Shown: positions 1 to 8,226 of the stretch, piece after piece
Numbering within the stretch: the stretch's first letter is position 1
Layout: each line of letters opens with the position of its first letter
Assembly: GCA_011064745.1 (NCBI GenBank)
Contig: JAAKFJ010000003.1
Location: 1 to 35,598 of the forward strand
Length of the DNA: 35,598 nt
Direction of reading: 5' to 3'
DNA from: Candidatus Anoxychlamydiales bacterium
GTDB taxonomy: Bacteria; Chlamydiota; Chlamydiia; Chlamydiales; SM23-39
The notes under the pieces: generated by a model
Told to the model about the DNA's origin: nothing
What the model saw: only the letters and a program-made list of their open reading frames with translations
The model's database searches: none
Translations under genes and position numbers: made by a program

Positions 1-567
1 GCTATTTTTTGGTCAATTTTTAAATATTTAAATATACCTCTAATTATTGGAAGCTTTGTTGGGGTTGCAACCTCATATGCTCTTAGTGGAAAATTTTTAG
101 CCCAGTCTTTCTCTGTTATCGCCTTTTTATTTGGTCTATATTTTCTTTTTATTAAAAAAGTTCATAAAAGAGATAAAAAACCTGAGAAATATTTCGTGTT
201 TTTTTTAGGCCTTTGTATTGGGTTTTTAGCCACCTTGCTAGGTATTGGCGGCGGCGTTGTTGCGATACCAATGTTTATAATGCTCATGCGAGTTCCTAAT
301 TATTCACTCGTTGGAACGGCCGCGACAGCAACTTTTATCACTTCAATTATTGGGACTCTATGTTATTTGATTATGGGCTTTAATATGATAAGTAATGACT
401 ATTGTATTGGCTATATTCATGTGCCATCTTTTTTATCTATCGGAATTATCTCACTTTTCGCAGTCCCTTTTGGTATTAAACTTGCCGATAAACTAAATGT
501 AAAAATTTTAAAAAAAATATTTGCTATAGCTCTTATCGCTACCAGCATCTTCATGTTTTTTAAATAA
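1..567 (+). CDS. TauE/SafE-type permease, 5'-truncated
   Basis: The frame is open from the first base of the window, so this is the C-terminal ~188 residues of a longer membrane protein. It is very hydrophobic. It carries the glycine-rich repeat typical of the TauE/SafE (formerly DUF81) family, GIGGGVVAIPMF, followed by NYSLVGTAATATF and a further membrane helix ending near the C-terminus. Family members are inner-membrane permeases proposed to export sulfite or organosulfonates or to carry other small anions; the substrate here cannot be read from sequence. A GTG lies inside the frame at 196, but the reading frame and hydrophobic pattern continue upstream of it, so it is not the start. Fairly sure of the family. 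Confidence 0.8.
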   Translation, partial: AIFWSIFKYLNIPLIIGSFVGVATSYALSGKFLAQSFSVIAFLFGLYFLFIKKVHKRDKKPEKYFVFFLGLCIGFLATLLGIGGGVVAIPMFIMLMRVPNYSLVGTAATATFITSIIGTLCYLIMGFNMISNDYCIGYIHVPSFLSIGIISLFAVPFGIKLADKLNVKILKKIFAIALIATSIFMFFK

Positions 568-581
568 AATCAAAAAAAACC

Positions 582-610
582 TTAAATTTAACTCTATATT
601 AGTGCATAAT
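582..610 (+). promoter_or_regulatory. Possible sigma70-type promoter
   Basis: TTAAAT, a 17-base spacer and CATAAT lie just upstream of the membrane-protein gene at 647. The -10 matches consensus at five of six positions but the -35 is weak, so this is tentative. Confidence 0.35.
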
Positions 611-646
611 AGTTTCGCAAAATTAAATAATTTAAGGAGTTAGTTT

Positions 647-1429
647 ATGGTCTCATTATTTGCTACACAATCAGTTGACAACAAGCCAAAATCAAATAGA
701 TTTGATGGGGCTGTAAATGTTGTAAAAAATGGTCAAAAAGACTTTATGAGAAGCATGCGCTTTGTTTGCGAGTGGGGTAGAGAGTCTTATAAATCCCTTA
801 AAGATGTTAAGCCTATAAGTAATTTTGTTACCGGCATAAAAGGAGCTGAAGATTTTTTAGCTTTTGGGGAATTTTTTCAATCTACTTGTAAAGTTGGAAG
901 CAGTGTTACTAATGTTTTAAAACATGGTGTAACCAAAACCTATTCTAGCCTAAAAGCCAGTTCTTTAGAGTTCATTTGGAACCTTTTTAAAGTCATGAAA
1001 TGCTTAAAAAGTTATGGGATTTATGCGCTAAAAGGTGCTATTTTCACACCCTTTATGGCGGTTGGAGGAGTTTCATTTGCTATAAATTCAGCCGATAAAG
1101 CCTTTGCCGAGATAAAAGCTAGTAATAAGCTTCAAAATAGTAACCTTCAAGAAAAAACCTTTTTACAAAAAATCAATCCGGTTAATTTTTTTACATCTAG
1201 TGAAACTGCTCAGAAAAAAGAAAAAGCTCTTCGTGATGCAACTTTAACATATCATTTTCATAAAACTGTGAAAAATGTCGGGACTCTAGCTGTTGGTGCA
1301 ATAGTTACTTTAAAAGCTCTATTTGCCTTTAGCGCTCCAGGAATTGTAATGCTTACTTTAGGAACTGTAATTTTGGTATCCAATACTGCAGCGAGTATTA
1401 TTAAAGAAAGTAATCATTTGAAATTATAA
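647..1429 (+). CDS. Unknown membrane protein (possible inclusion/host-membrane type)
   Basis: I do not recognise a family. The 260-residue protein starts at an ATG behind a good ribosome binding site (TAAGGAG). It has a basic N-terminal half without a signal peptide, a hydrophobic stretch near residues 125-150 (IYALKGAIFTPFMAVGG), then a polar basic linker. A long paired hydrophobic region near residues 213-250 follows (TLAVGAIVTLKALFAF, then GIVMLTLGTVILVS). Two adjacent hydrophobic lobes in a protein lacking a Sec signal recall chlamydial inclusion-membrane (Inc) proteins, but this is architecture only, not homology. It stands alone between the permease and the HIT gene. Confidence 0.7.
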   Translation: MVSLFATQSVDNKPKSNRFDGAVNVVKNGQKDFMRSMRFVCEWGRESYKSLKDVKPISNFVTGIKGAEDFLAFGEFFQSTCKVGSSVTNVLKHGVTKTYSSLKASSLEFIWNLFKVMKCLKSYGIYALKGAIFTPFMAVGGVSFAINSADKAFAEIKASNKLQNSNLQEKTFLQKINPVNFFTSSETAQKKEKALRDATLTYHFHKTVKNVGTLAVGAIVTLKALFAFSAPGIVMLTLGTVILVSNTAASIIKESNHLKL

Positions 1430-1465
1430 TCCCGGCTCGATATATATGTTGATAAGAGGGCTAAC

Positions 1466-1921
1466 ATGCAAGATTGTTTATATTGCAAAATTGTTCAAGG
1501 CAAAGAACCATGTCATAAAATCTGGGAAAACGAAGATTTTTTAGCCTTTTTATCAATCTTTCCAAATACAGCGGGTTTTACCATCTTAATAACTAAAGAA
1601 CACCATAGCTCTTATCTTTTTGATTTAGAAGATGAGCTTTTACACAAATTTATTATCGCCTCAAAGTTTGTGGCTAAACTTCTAGATACAAAACTTCAAG
1701 ACGTTGAAAGAACAGGGCTTATCGTTGAATCTACAGGAGTTGATCACGCTCATATTAAATTGGTTCCAATGCATGGAACTTCAAAAATCAATAAATGGCA
1801 TCCCCCTATTGCTTTTTTAGATAAATATTTCAAAAAATATGAAGGCTATTTATCTTCACACGAATCTATTAGAAAAGATGATAAAGAGTTAGAAAAGATC
1901 GCTAAAAAAATTAGACTTTAA
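1466..1921 (+). CDS. HIT family nucleotide-binding hydrolase
   Basis: Histidine-triad protein of 151 residues. Enzymes of this family hydrolyse or transfer nucleoside phosphoramidates or dinucleoside polyphosphates in the cytoplasm. The N-terminal CLYCKIV pair (Cys4, Cys7) is usual for the bacterial branch. The HIT loop is DHAHIKLVPMHG: His94 and His96 are present, His96 aligning with the nucleophile, while the third triad histidine is Lys98. I recall the same HxHxK pattern in a subgroup of bacterial HIT proteins, so it probably marks a subfamily rather than a dead enzyme. The stop overlaps the end of the small minus-strand gene. The natural substrate is unknown. Confidence 0.88.
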   Translation: MQDCLYCKIVQGKEPCHKIWENEDFLAFLSIFPNTAGFTILITKEHHSSYLFDLEDELLHKFIIASKFVAKLLDTKLQDVERTGLIVESTGVDHAHIKLVPMHGTSKINKWHPPIAFLDKYFKKYEGYLSSHESIRKDDKELEKIAKKIRL

Positions 1922-2109
1922 TAGAACTTTTTCTTAGAGGATGATGGCCATTTATTTACATGGTATTGCAAATTCATTTGTTTGTATTTTACAAAACAAT
2001 AGGAACAAAACTTTTGAGCTCTACTTAAAATATCACCATTGGGATCAGATGAAACTAAGTAAACATAACTAGATATTAATAATATAATTAATATAAATTT
2101 CCTAATCAT
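1918..2109 (-). CDS. Small exported peptide, unknown
   Basis: The product is 63 residues: an N-terminal basic-hydrophobic segment (MIRKFILIILLISSYVYLVSS) that looks like a signal peptide or anchor, then a short polar tail. The tail contains a CSYC pair and a Lys-rich end. The ATG has a purine-rich site (GAGGAAG) eight bases upstream, which supports translation. The gene converges on the HIT gene and overlaps its last four bases. No family recognised; the short length leaves some doubt that it is expressed. Confidence 0.5.
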   Translation of the reverse strand: MIRKFILIILLISSYVYLVSSDPNGDILSRAQKFCSYCFVKYKQMNLQYHVNKWPSSSKKKFY

Positions 2110-2325
2110 TGTGTTTTCTTCCTCAAGTATTAAATTATTTTATTAGTTTATTATTTACAACTGTTTTTTTATAAATTTATATTAACCTGTTATTATTTCA
2201 GGAAATTATTAAAATCCTTTTAGATCAAATTTCGTATTAAGATTAAGAATTTAAGCGGGTGTTTGATATATTATAGTACATGAAGTAATTTTTTTTCAAA
2301 TGTTTTATATTAAAAGTTTTAAGAT

Positions 2326-3594
2326 CTAAGACCCTTCATTTTCAACCATTTGAGAGTGTTTTTTAAACATGGTAGAGACAACTCTTATCCAAATAAAATA
2401 AACAAGCATGGAGATTATACTGATTAATATAATTATGTTTAAACCGGTCACATTTTGTAAAAATATCAAAAAAAGAGAGGCAACAGCTTTAGCGCTTCGA
2501 TAGGCAAAAACATCAATAATGGCTTTCGCTCGATATTTTTCATCTGTTTTTAAAGGGATGTAGAGCATTTCTCTTATAATACCAAAAAATGAATAGTCTA
2601 ATGTTTTAATTGTCATATGAGAATAAGTGGCCATACCAAAAGAAGGAAAGAATAAAAATGCTAAAGAATTTATAGCTAAAATAAATGGTACAAATAGATG
2701 GGATTTTTTTAAACCGACGAAATTTATCAATAAAAAACCACCAAAGAACTGAAAACAAGTGACTAGAAAATTAATACTACTTGTGACTTTGCCTGTAAAG
2801 GCTGTCCTTAGATCAACATCTGGAATAGCTTTTTCTAGATAAGTATTAAATTGATAATCTATAAAGGCTGTTGCAACCTGCATAGAAATAACTATCAATA
2901 AAAGAAGAAGTAGATATGGTGAATTTTTAAATAACGAAAAACCTTCTTTAGAATGGCTCTTATCATTTTTATACTCTTCTTTAAAATCTTCATTGGTAAC
3001 AGCACTATTTTTCAAGGCTCTTACATAAAAAAGAGAAACAATTAAATAGATGGGAATTGAAAATAAAAATAGATTATGAGATTTTATTTGAACCGCAAAA
3101 AATCCAGATACCATCCCCCCTAAAACAGACCCAAATCCTCCAATACCAAACATAAGACCATATAAAAGTTTTGCCTTCTGGGTATCAATCGTTGTATGAA
3201 TCATCGACCAAGTTTGTTTAAAAGCGAGCAAGATATAAACATCCTTAAAGATGAATTGTAAAAAAATCAGCCAGGCAAATTTTTGAACAAATATAGATGT
3301 TAGGCCATGCATTATAATAATGCATGAAACAAATACAAAAAATACTTTTAAACGACCGATAGTTGGTAAAAAGCGATTGTATAAATAGACTACTAATAAA
3401 TTGAAAGGAACTCCTAAAATCCAGCAATATGGAAATATTTTACTTGAATAGTTCGATAAAAAAACCGAAGTACTAGCTGGCCTGATTATTGCATAATCGC
3501 AAGAAATAAAAAAAACGGATACTAAAACACTCAATATGAATGTTTTTTGACTTGATGTATAATTTGATAAAAAATTTTTAACAGTATTGATCAT
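2326..3594 (-). CDS. Divergent TLC/NTT-type nucleotide transporter
   Basis: A polytopic membrane protein of 422 residues with about 11-12 hydrophobic segments. Parts match the TLC (ATP/ADP translocase) family pattern: DYAIIRP in the first helix region, KLLYGLMFGIGGFGSVLGG in the middle, and EMLYIPLKTDEKYRAKAIID near the C-terminus, which resembles the EMAYIPL...KAAID block of NTT proteins. Classical NTTs of chlamydiae and rickettsiae exchange host ATP for ADP or import nucleotides across the inner membrane and are about 500 residues. This one is shorter and lacks the usual charged RDTKDT-type motif, so transport of ATP is not assured. It follows the IMPDH/GMP reductase gene on the same strand after an 87-base gap. 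Confidence 0.75.
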   Translation of the reverse strand: MINTVKNFLSNYTSSQKTFILSVLVSVFFISCDYAIIRPASTSVFLSNYSSKIFPYCWILGVPFNLLVVYLYNRFLPTIGRLKVFFVFVSCIIIMHGLTSIFVQKFAWLIFLQFIFKDVYILLAFKQTWSMIHTTIDTQKAKLLYGLMFGIGGFGSVLGGMVSGFFAVQIKSHNLFLFSIPIYLIVSLFYVRALKNSAVTNEDFKEEYKNDKSHSKEGFSLFKNSPYLLLLLLIVISMQVATAFIDYQFNTYLEKAIPDVDLRTAFTGKVTSSINFLVTCFQFFGGFLLINFVGLKKSHLFVPFILAINSLAFLFFPSFGMATYSHMTIKTLDYSFFGIIREMLYIPLKTDEKYRAKAIIDVFAYRSAKAVASLFLIFLQNVTGLNIIILISIISMLVYFIWIRVVSTMFKKHSQMVENEGS

Positions 3595-3681
3595 ATAAAA
3601 ATCTTACTAAATAGCTTAAGAGTGTGATCAATATCGGTTTTTTTTAAAAGGTCTTTTAATTAGAGCTTAATAAATATTTTA

Positions 3682-4695
3682 TTAATGACTTCCAGTTCTG
3701 GGTTTACTCTCTACTACATATGAAGAGGTAACTTTAATAAATTCAGCTTTTCTTTGAAGCTCTTTGATACTTCTCGCTCCCCCGTATGTTAAACCACTTC
3801 TAATACCGCCTAAAAGCTCATCTATTAAATCTTGTGTAGAACCAACTATTTTTGCCCAAAAATTCACACCTTCAGCCGTTGTTTTTTCTTTTAGACACCC
3901 AAAGAACTCTTTTTGAAAATCTTCACTCGCCTGTCCTCTGTATTTCGCTTCAGTAATACCATTTTTTTCTCTTTTAGGAGCTGCACTCTCTTTTGTAAGA
4001 GCAAAAAGTTTACCTATCATGACAGAGCTTGCACCAGCAGCGAGCGCAAGAACAACATCTCGAGAAGTTCTAATTCCTCCATCTGCGATAAGGGGAACTC
4101 TTAATTTGGCAGCAATTTGCGCACAATCTTTAATAGCTGTAAATTGCGGAACTCCAAAGCCTGTAATCAATCTGGTGGTACAAACAGCGCCAGGACCAAT
4201 GCCTACTTTAACAGCATCTGCGCCAGCATTAACTAAATCATGATAAGCGATAGCTGTACAGACATTACCAGCAATAATTTCTTTATCAGGATGCTTTTTT
4301 TTGAGCTCTTCAATAAAATGCATCATCATATCTGAATGCCCATGAGCAACATCGATACAAACACCTAAAGCACCTGCATCTAATAATTTTCTAGTTTCAT
4401 CTAATTTTTCTTTTTTGATCCCAGATGATATGAAAATTTTATTTTCATATTTTTTAATCCATTTTATTTGAGTCTCTAAACTGGTGAATCTATGAAAAAT
4501 AGGAATAGAGCCATTCTCTATTAAAACATCAGCGAGTTCTTCTGAAATCACTGAATCCATATTTGAGGCTATTAGAGGCATTTTAAGTTTTTGTTTTTTG
4601 GTAAGCCAAGAATCTAAAATTGGCATTGTTCTAGAGGGTATGTTATTAAATTGGGGAACCAAAGCTATATCATCGAATGTGTATCCTTCTTTCAT
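3682..4695 (-). CDS. IMP dehydrogenase/GMP reductase family enzyme, no CBS domain
   Basis: A TIM-barrel enzyme of 337 residues acting in purine nucleotide interconversion (IMP to XMP, or GMP back to IMP). The family signature [14 protein letters not shown] contains the catalytic Cys172, followed by ADGGIR (phosphate binding) and [12 protein letters not shown]. It starts at the usual family beginning, [12 protein letters not shown]. The ~120-residue CBS pair of most bacterial IMP dehydrogenases is absent. Length and the C-terminal part ([23 protein letters not shown]) fit GMP reductase better, but the post-Cys stretch LITGFGVPQ is IMPDH-like. The reaction is therefore left open. The neighbouring transporter of the nucleotide-carrier type suggests a local nucleotide theme. 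Confidence 0.88.
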   Translation of the reverse strand: MKEGYTFDDIALVPQFNNIPSRTMPILDSWLTKKQKLKMPLIASNMDSVISEELADVLIENGSIPIFHRFTSLETQIKWIKKYENKIFISSGIKKEKLDETRKLLDAGALGVCIDVAHGHSDMMMHFIEELKKKHPDKEIIAGNVCTAIAYHDLVNAGADAVKVGIGPGAVCTTRLITGFGVPQFTAIKDCAQIAAKLRVPLIADGGIRTSRDVVLALAAGASSVMIGKLFALTKESAAPKREKNGITEAKYRGQASEDFQKEFFGCLKEKTTAEGVNFWAKIVGSTQDLIDELLGGIRSGLTYGGARSIKELQRKAEFIKVTSSYVVESKPRTGSH

Positions 4696-4726
4696 TTTTC
4701 ACCTAATTTTAAGATTAAAATACAAC

Positions 4727-4755
4727 AATATAGCACGCTTTTTGTTTTTTTAAAA
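4727..4755 (-). promoter_or_regulatory. Promoter candidate for the IMPDH/GMP reductase gene
   Basis: On the minus strand TTTTAA, a 17-base spacer and TATATT lie about 32 bases before the ATG at 4695. The -10 is good and the -35 poor. The same 108-base gap must also drive the divergent glycosyltransferase gene. Confidence 0.4.
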
Positions 4756-4803
4756 CATGTTATATTGCTAGCTCGCATTTTATATTTTTGCTATATTAGT
4801 ATC

Positions 4804-5544
4804 ATGATTAGTATTGTAATGCTTAGTAAGAACTCATCCGAGACGATAAAAAGAGTATTAGACGCTCTAAAAGATTTTGATGAGATTATTCTACTTGATA
4901 CCGGATCTGCCGATAACACTTTAGAGATAGCTAAAACTTTTGAAAATGTTAAAATTCGAAAATCAACTTTTAATGGGTTTGGAGCTCTTCGAAATGAAGG
5001 CGCAAAACTGGCAAAAAACACCTGGATCTTAGCAATAGATAGCGATGAGATAATACCAACAAATCTCAAAAATGAACTTTTATCTTTAAATTTAGATCCT
5101 GAAAATATCTACGGTTTTTATTTTCATAACTATTACAATGATAAGCTGATTAAATGCTGCGGATGGTATCCTGAAAAACACCTTCGTCTTTATAATAAAA
5201 ACAAAACCGAGTTCTCAACAGATCTTGTTCATGAAAAAATTATTGAAAAAGCTCTAAATAAAGTATTTTTAAAAAATCCAATTGAACATTTTCCTTATAG
5301 AAAAATAGATGACTTTTTACAAAAGATGAGTAAATACTCTGACCTTTTTGCAAAGCAAAATAAAAACAAAAAAAAATCTTCTCTTTTTAAAGCTATCTTG
5401 CATGGCCTTTTTGCTTTTTTTAAAAGCTATATCATCAAAAGGGGCTTTTTAGCCAAAAAAGAAGGCTTTATAATATCTATTTACAATGCTAATACAGCTT
5501 TTTATAAATATCTAAAACTTTCAGAAATAAACTCAAAAGAATAA
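4804..5544 (+). CDS. Family 2 glycosyltransferase (LPS-core WaaE/KdtX type)
   Basis: The 246-residue protein is a GT-A glycosyltransferase. It opens with the first beta strand (MISIVMLSKNSSETI), has LLDTGSADNT near residues 30-39 and the metal/nucleotide-sugar DSDE motif at residues 79-82, followed by the ECCGWYPE-like segment KCCGWYPEKHLRLY typical of the WaaE/KdtX group. Those enzymes add a glucose or heptose-linked sugar to LPS core at the cytoplasmic face. The frame is open upstream to 4651, but that part runs into the divergent gene and lacks the fold, so the ATG at 4804 is chosen. Its stop overlaps the next start by one base (TAATG), indicating an operon with the deacetylase. Confidence 0.85.
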   Translation: MISIVMLSKNSSETIKRVLDALKDFDEIILLDTGSADNTLEIAKTFENVKIRKSTFNGFGALRNEGAKLAKNTWILAIDSDEIIPTNLKNELLSLNLDPENIYGFYFHNYYNDKLIKCCGWYPEKHLRLYNKNKTEFSTDLVHEKIIEKALNKVFLKNPIEHFPYRKIDDFLQKMSKYSDLFAKQNKNKKKSSLFKAILHGLFAFFKSYIIKRGFLAKKEGFIISIYNANTAFYKYLKLSEINSKE

Positions 5545-6284
5545 TGCTTTTAACTTTTTTATATCACCGAATTAATGAAGGAAAATATGCTAATAGCGAA
5601 AAACGCCTCCTTGAGCATTTAAACTATCTCGCCACAAGATATAACATAGTTCTGCCTGGTGACAAGTTAAGTCTTTTTAAATTAAATGTCTGCTTAACTT
5701 TCGATGATGGCTTTTTTGATTTTTACAAAATAGTCTTTCCCCTTTTGAAAAAATTAAAAATAAAAGCTTTAATAGCCGTTCCGACAAAATACATTTTAAA
5801 AACAACGACTCAAAAAGATCTTGTTCGGATATCGGTTCCATTTAAAGATGCTATGAGAGGTACAGTTTATAAAACCAAAGCCCCCTTTTGTTCCTTTGAA
5901 GAGCTCAAAGAAATGCTAGATTCCAAATTAGTTCATATAGCGTCTCACTCATATAATCATGTCTCTCTTATAGAAAAAGATATTGATCTCAACCTAGAAA
6001 TTATAGAGTCGAAAAAAATTCTAGAAGAAAAACTCAATACTAAAATTGATACTTTTGTCTATCCCTTTGGAAAATTTAATAAAAATATTCACAAAGAAGT
6101 AAAAAAGCACTACAAATATGCAATGAGGCTTGGCACTGCTATCAATTTTAGTTGGCAAAATATCAGCTCAATAATCTATAGAATTGATAGTGATAATTTA
6201 AAATCAAAAGATGTGAATTTTAAACTTAAAAGATTTATTTCCTATTTTTGGTTTTTCTTTTTAAACACATTTAGAAAAAGGTGA
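5544..6284 (+). CDS. Polysaccharide deacetylase (NodB-like) family protein
   Basis: The 246-residue protein has a NodB homology domain: LTFDDG at residues 51-56 (catalytic base and metal-binding Asp54/Asp55), HIASHSYNHVSL with the two metal His at 135 and 139, and VYPFGKFN at 172-179. Family 4 carbohydrate esterases remove N- or O-acetyl groups from peptidoglycan, chitin or LPS sugars. Translational coupling to a WaaE-like glycosyltransferase suggests it acts on an LPS or capsule-like glycan; that is inference. There is no obvious signal peptide, so action on a cytoplasmic lipid-linked precursor is possible. Confidence 0.85.
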   Translation: MLLTFLYHRINEGKYANSEKRLLEHLNYLATRYNIVLPGDKLSLFKLNVCLTFDDGFFDFYKIVFPLLKKLKIKALIAVPTKYILKTTTQKDLVRISVPFKDAMRGTVYKTKAPFCSFEELKEMLDSKLVHIASHSYNHVSLIEKDIDLNLEIIESKKILEEKLNTKIDTFVYPFGKFNKNIHKEVKKHYKYAMRLGTAINFSWQNISSIIYRIDSDNLKSKDVNFKLKRFISYFWFFFLNTFRKR

Positions 6285-6287
6285 TAT

Positions 6288-6572
6288 ATGAAGGATAAAA
6301 ACAACAAATTTTTTAATGACAAAGATCTTGTAATCGAAAATCTGAGAACCCTCAAAATAAACCTAGAAGATCTCGTAGACGTAGGATTTTCTGATCCAAA
6401 TGATGTCATATATAATGAACTTCTCTCCATGATAGATGATGCTAAAGGTTCCGATAGTGAACTGGCACTTTCTGAGGTTATTGAAAGAGCAAGAGTAATT
6501 GAGACGAAACTAGATTACTTTTATTCACATGAGGGTATTGAAACAACAGAGCTTAGCTGGCCACAAATCTAA
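6288..6572 (+). CDS. Small acidic protein, unknown
   Basis: The 94-residue product is rich in Asp and Glu, predicted mostly helical, with no signal peptide or membrane segment. The start follows the deacetylase stop by three bases and has GGTGA upstream, so it is very likely co-transcribed and translated with the glycan genes. No family recognised. It ends ELSWPQI. Its location suggests an accessory or regulatory partner of the envelope-glycan enzymes, but nothing in the sequence proves it. Confidence 0.65.
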   Translation: MKDKNNKFFNDKDLVIENLRTLKINLEDLVDVGFSDPNDVIYNELLSMIDDAKGSDSELALSEVIERARVIETKLDYFYSHEGIETTELSWPQI

Positions 6573-6613
6573 ATATGAAAGCAGGAAAATTTTTATTTTA
6601 AAAAGGTATTAAA

Positions 6614-6998
6614 ATGTATTTTATAAAAGAAATCAAAGATGTTGACATTCATTGGTTAAAAAAAGTTAGGTTTTATAACCTATGAAATCAAAAAAAATAC
6701 CTGTGAAATCATGACATTAAATGCATTTAAACAATTTCAAGGAATAGGCTCTCTTCTTTTAAAAAAAGTTATAAAAACAGCTATTAAAAACAACTGTAAA
6801 AAAATAAAAGTTCTCACAACCAACGACAATATCGATGCTCTTCGGTTTTATCAAAAACGAGGCTTTAAAATGATCAAACTACATTTAAACGCTCTTGAAA
6901 AAGATCGAAAACTTAAACCTTCTATACCCAAAATAGGCGATTATAAAATCCCAATACAAGATGCCATTGAACTTCATTATCCATTAAATGATAAATAA
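6614..6998 (+). pseudogene. GNAT acetyltransferase remnant (internal deletion and frame change)
   Basis: The C-terminal part is a clear GNAT fold: FITYEIKKNTCEIMTL, then QGIGSLLLKKVI (acetyl-CoA loop), then DALRFYQKRGFKM, ending IPIQDAIELHYPL. Read upstream this frame meets a stop at 6657-6659. In another frame an ATG at 6614 gives MYFIKEIKDVDIHWLKK before stopping at 6683-6685. Together they look like the two ends of a normal ~150-residue acetyltransferase from which roughly 35-45 central codons are missing, with the join out of frame. An ATG at 6711 could still translate a 95-residue C-terminal piece that lacks the N-terminal strands. Probably non-functional. Confidence 0.7.
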
Positions 6999-7025
6999 GA
7001 GGAAATTGAACTAATATTTTAGAAT

Positions 7026-7493
7026 TTAAATATTTTTAGAAAAATAAATATTTCTTTTACCAGATCCATTTAACTGTAGGTCCATAGAGCTCCAAAAAGC
7101 ATTAGCCAACACAAGGCTCTTATCTACTTCAACTTTCAAAGAAGACGCCCCTTTTGATTTCCCCCATCTGATTAATATTTTCAAAACCTTTGAACCAAAT
7201 CCTTTTCTTCTATATTTCTTATCAATAAAAAACTCAGCTATATATAAAATGTTTTCTTTCAAATAAACATTTGCAATTCCTATTATCTTTGAATTATTTT
7301 TGATTAAAAACAGCCCCCTAAATTTCTCTTCTGATTGTTTTTTAAGCTTTTTTTTATATTCTTTTTGAAAATCTGTTTTTGTCTTGTTTTTTAAAACACT
7401 TGGCCAATAGGTCGTTATATAATCAACTGACATTTTTAAAAATACTTCCCATGAAAAAGTAATTTTCTTGCAGTCTTCTAAATATACTTTCAT
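7026..7493 (-). CDS. GNAT family N-acetyltransferase
   Basis: A 155-residue GNAT protein. The core is visible from about residue 60: IKNNSKIIGIANVYL (beta 2-3), IAEFFIDKKYRRKGFGSKVL with the RRKGFG acetyl-CoA pyrophosphate loop, and LANAFWSSMDLQL near the C-terminus. The acceptor is unknown; it could be a small molecule or a protein N-terminus. It begins seven bases after the stop of the SPOUT methyltransferase gene and is the last gene of a three-gene minus-strand operon beginning with the SET protein. Confidence 0.82.
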   Translation of the reverse strand: MKVYLEDCKKITFSWEVFLKMSVDYITTYWPSVLKNKTKTDFQKEYKKKLKKQSEEKFRGLFLIKNNSKIIGIANVYLKENILYIAEFFIDKKYRRKGFGSKVLKILIRWGKSKGASSLKVEVDKSLVLANAFWSSMDLQLNGSGKRNIYFSKNI

Positions 7494-7500
7494 ATTTAAT

Positions 7501-8226
7501 CTATTTCCGATTCTTGATTTGGAATGTGTATAATATGATAGCGGCTGCCCCTGCTACGTTTAAAGACTGCAACTGACCACTCATTAGAATATGAACTTTA
7601 TAATCTGATTTTTTGAGTAAAAGTTTTTGAATCCCCTCTCCTTCAGAACCCATTATCAAAACAGTTTTTTTCGGAAATTTAAATTTATATAAATCTTGAG
7701 AATTTTCATCTAAAACTGTTGATATGACAGAAAAGCCTGCATCTATAAAAAGATCTAAGCTATTTGCTAGATTAGAGACTTTTATTAAATCTATAAGCTC
7801 TGTAGCACCAGAGGCTGCTTTAGAAACTGTCGGGGTTATATCTGAGCCTCTATTTTTAGAAAAGATAACACCGTCTACTGAAAAGCAATTAGCAGATCTT
7901 AAAATAGCACCCAGGTTTTGTGGATCGAAAATATTATCTAACATTAAGACTAATAAAGATTCTTTATCTTCATTTTTTTTAAAAAAATCTTTTAGATTAA
8001 AGTAATTTCTGTCTTTTATTTTGGCGATAATATTTTGGTGGGATTCAGATTTTACCATCGAAGATAGAGTCTTCTTAGAAACAAATTTTAGAGTAATGTT
8101 TTTATTTTTTAGATCTTGGATTAGAGGATCTGTTTTATCCTTAGAGGTGAATATTTCTAAAAGAGCAGAGCTCTTATACTTTAAAACCTCTGAAATAGTA
8201 TTTTTTCCCATTATCAAATTGCTCAT
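7501..8226 (-). CDS. TrmH/RlmB-family RNA 2'-O-methyltransferase
   Basis: A SPOUT methyltransferase of 241 residues. The N-terminal substrate-binding domain shows GKNTISEVL and HQNIIAKI. The C-terminal knot has DPQNLGAILRSANCF (motif 1), MGSEGEGI (motif 2) and LQSLNVAGAAAI (motif 3), all the S-adenosylmethionine/RNA elements of RlmB/TrmH. Its likely substrate is a guanosine of 23S rRNA (RlmB type), though a tRNA target cannot be excluded. The frame extends 33 bases further to a TTG, but the ATG at 8226 has CGGAG upstream and overlaps the SET gene stop as ATGA, so translational coupling decides the start. Confidence 0.88.
   Translation of the reverse strand: MSNLIMGKNTISEVLKYKSSALLEIFTSKDKTDPLIQDLKNKNITLKFVSKKTLSSMVKSESHQNIIAKIKDRNYFNLKDFFKKNEDKESLLVLMLDNIFDPQNLGAILRSANCFSVDGVIFSKNRGSDITPTVSKAASGATELIDLIKVSNLANSLDLFIDAGFSVISTVLDENSQDLYKFKFPKKTVLIMGSEGEGIQKLLLKKSDYKVHILMSGQLQSLNVAGAAAIILYTFQIKNRK

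Noticed and set aside
1466-1921. HIT protein as inactive because the third His is Lys
   Set aside because: The nucleophile-position His96 is kept and the HxHxK pattern is found in an apparent HIT subgroup, so loss of function is not supported.
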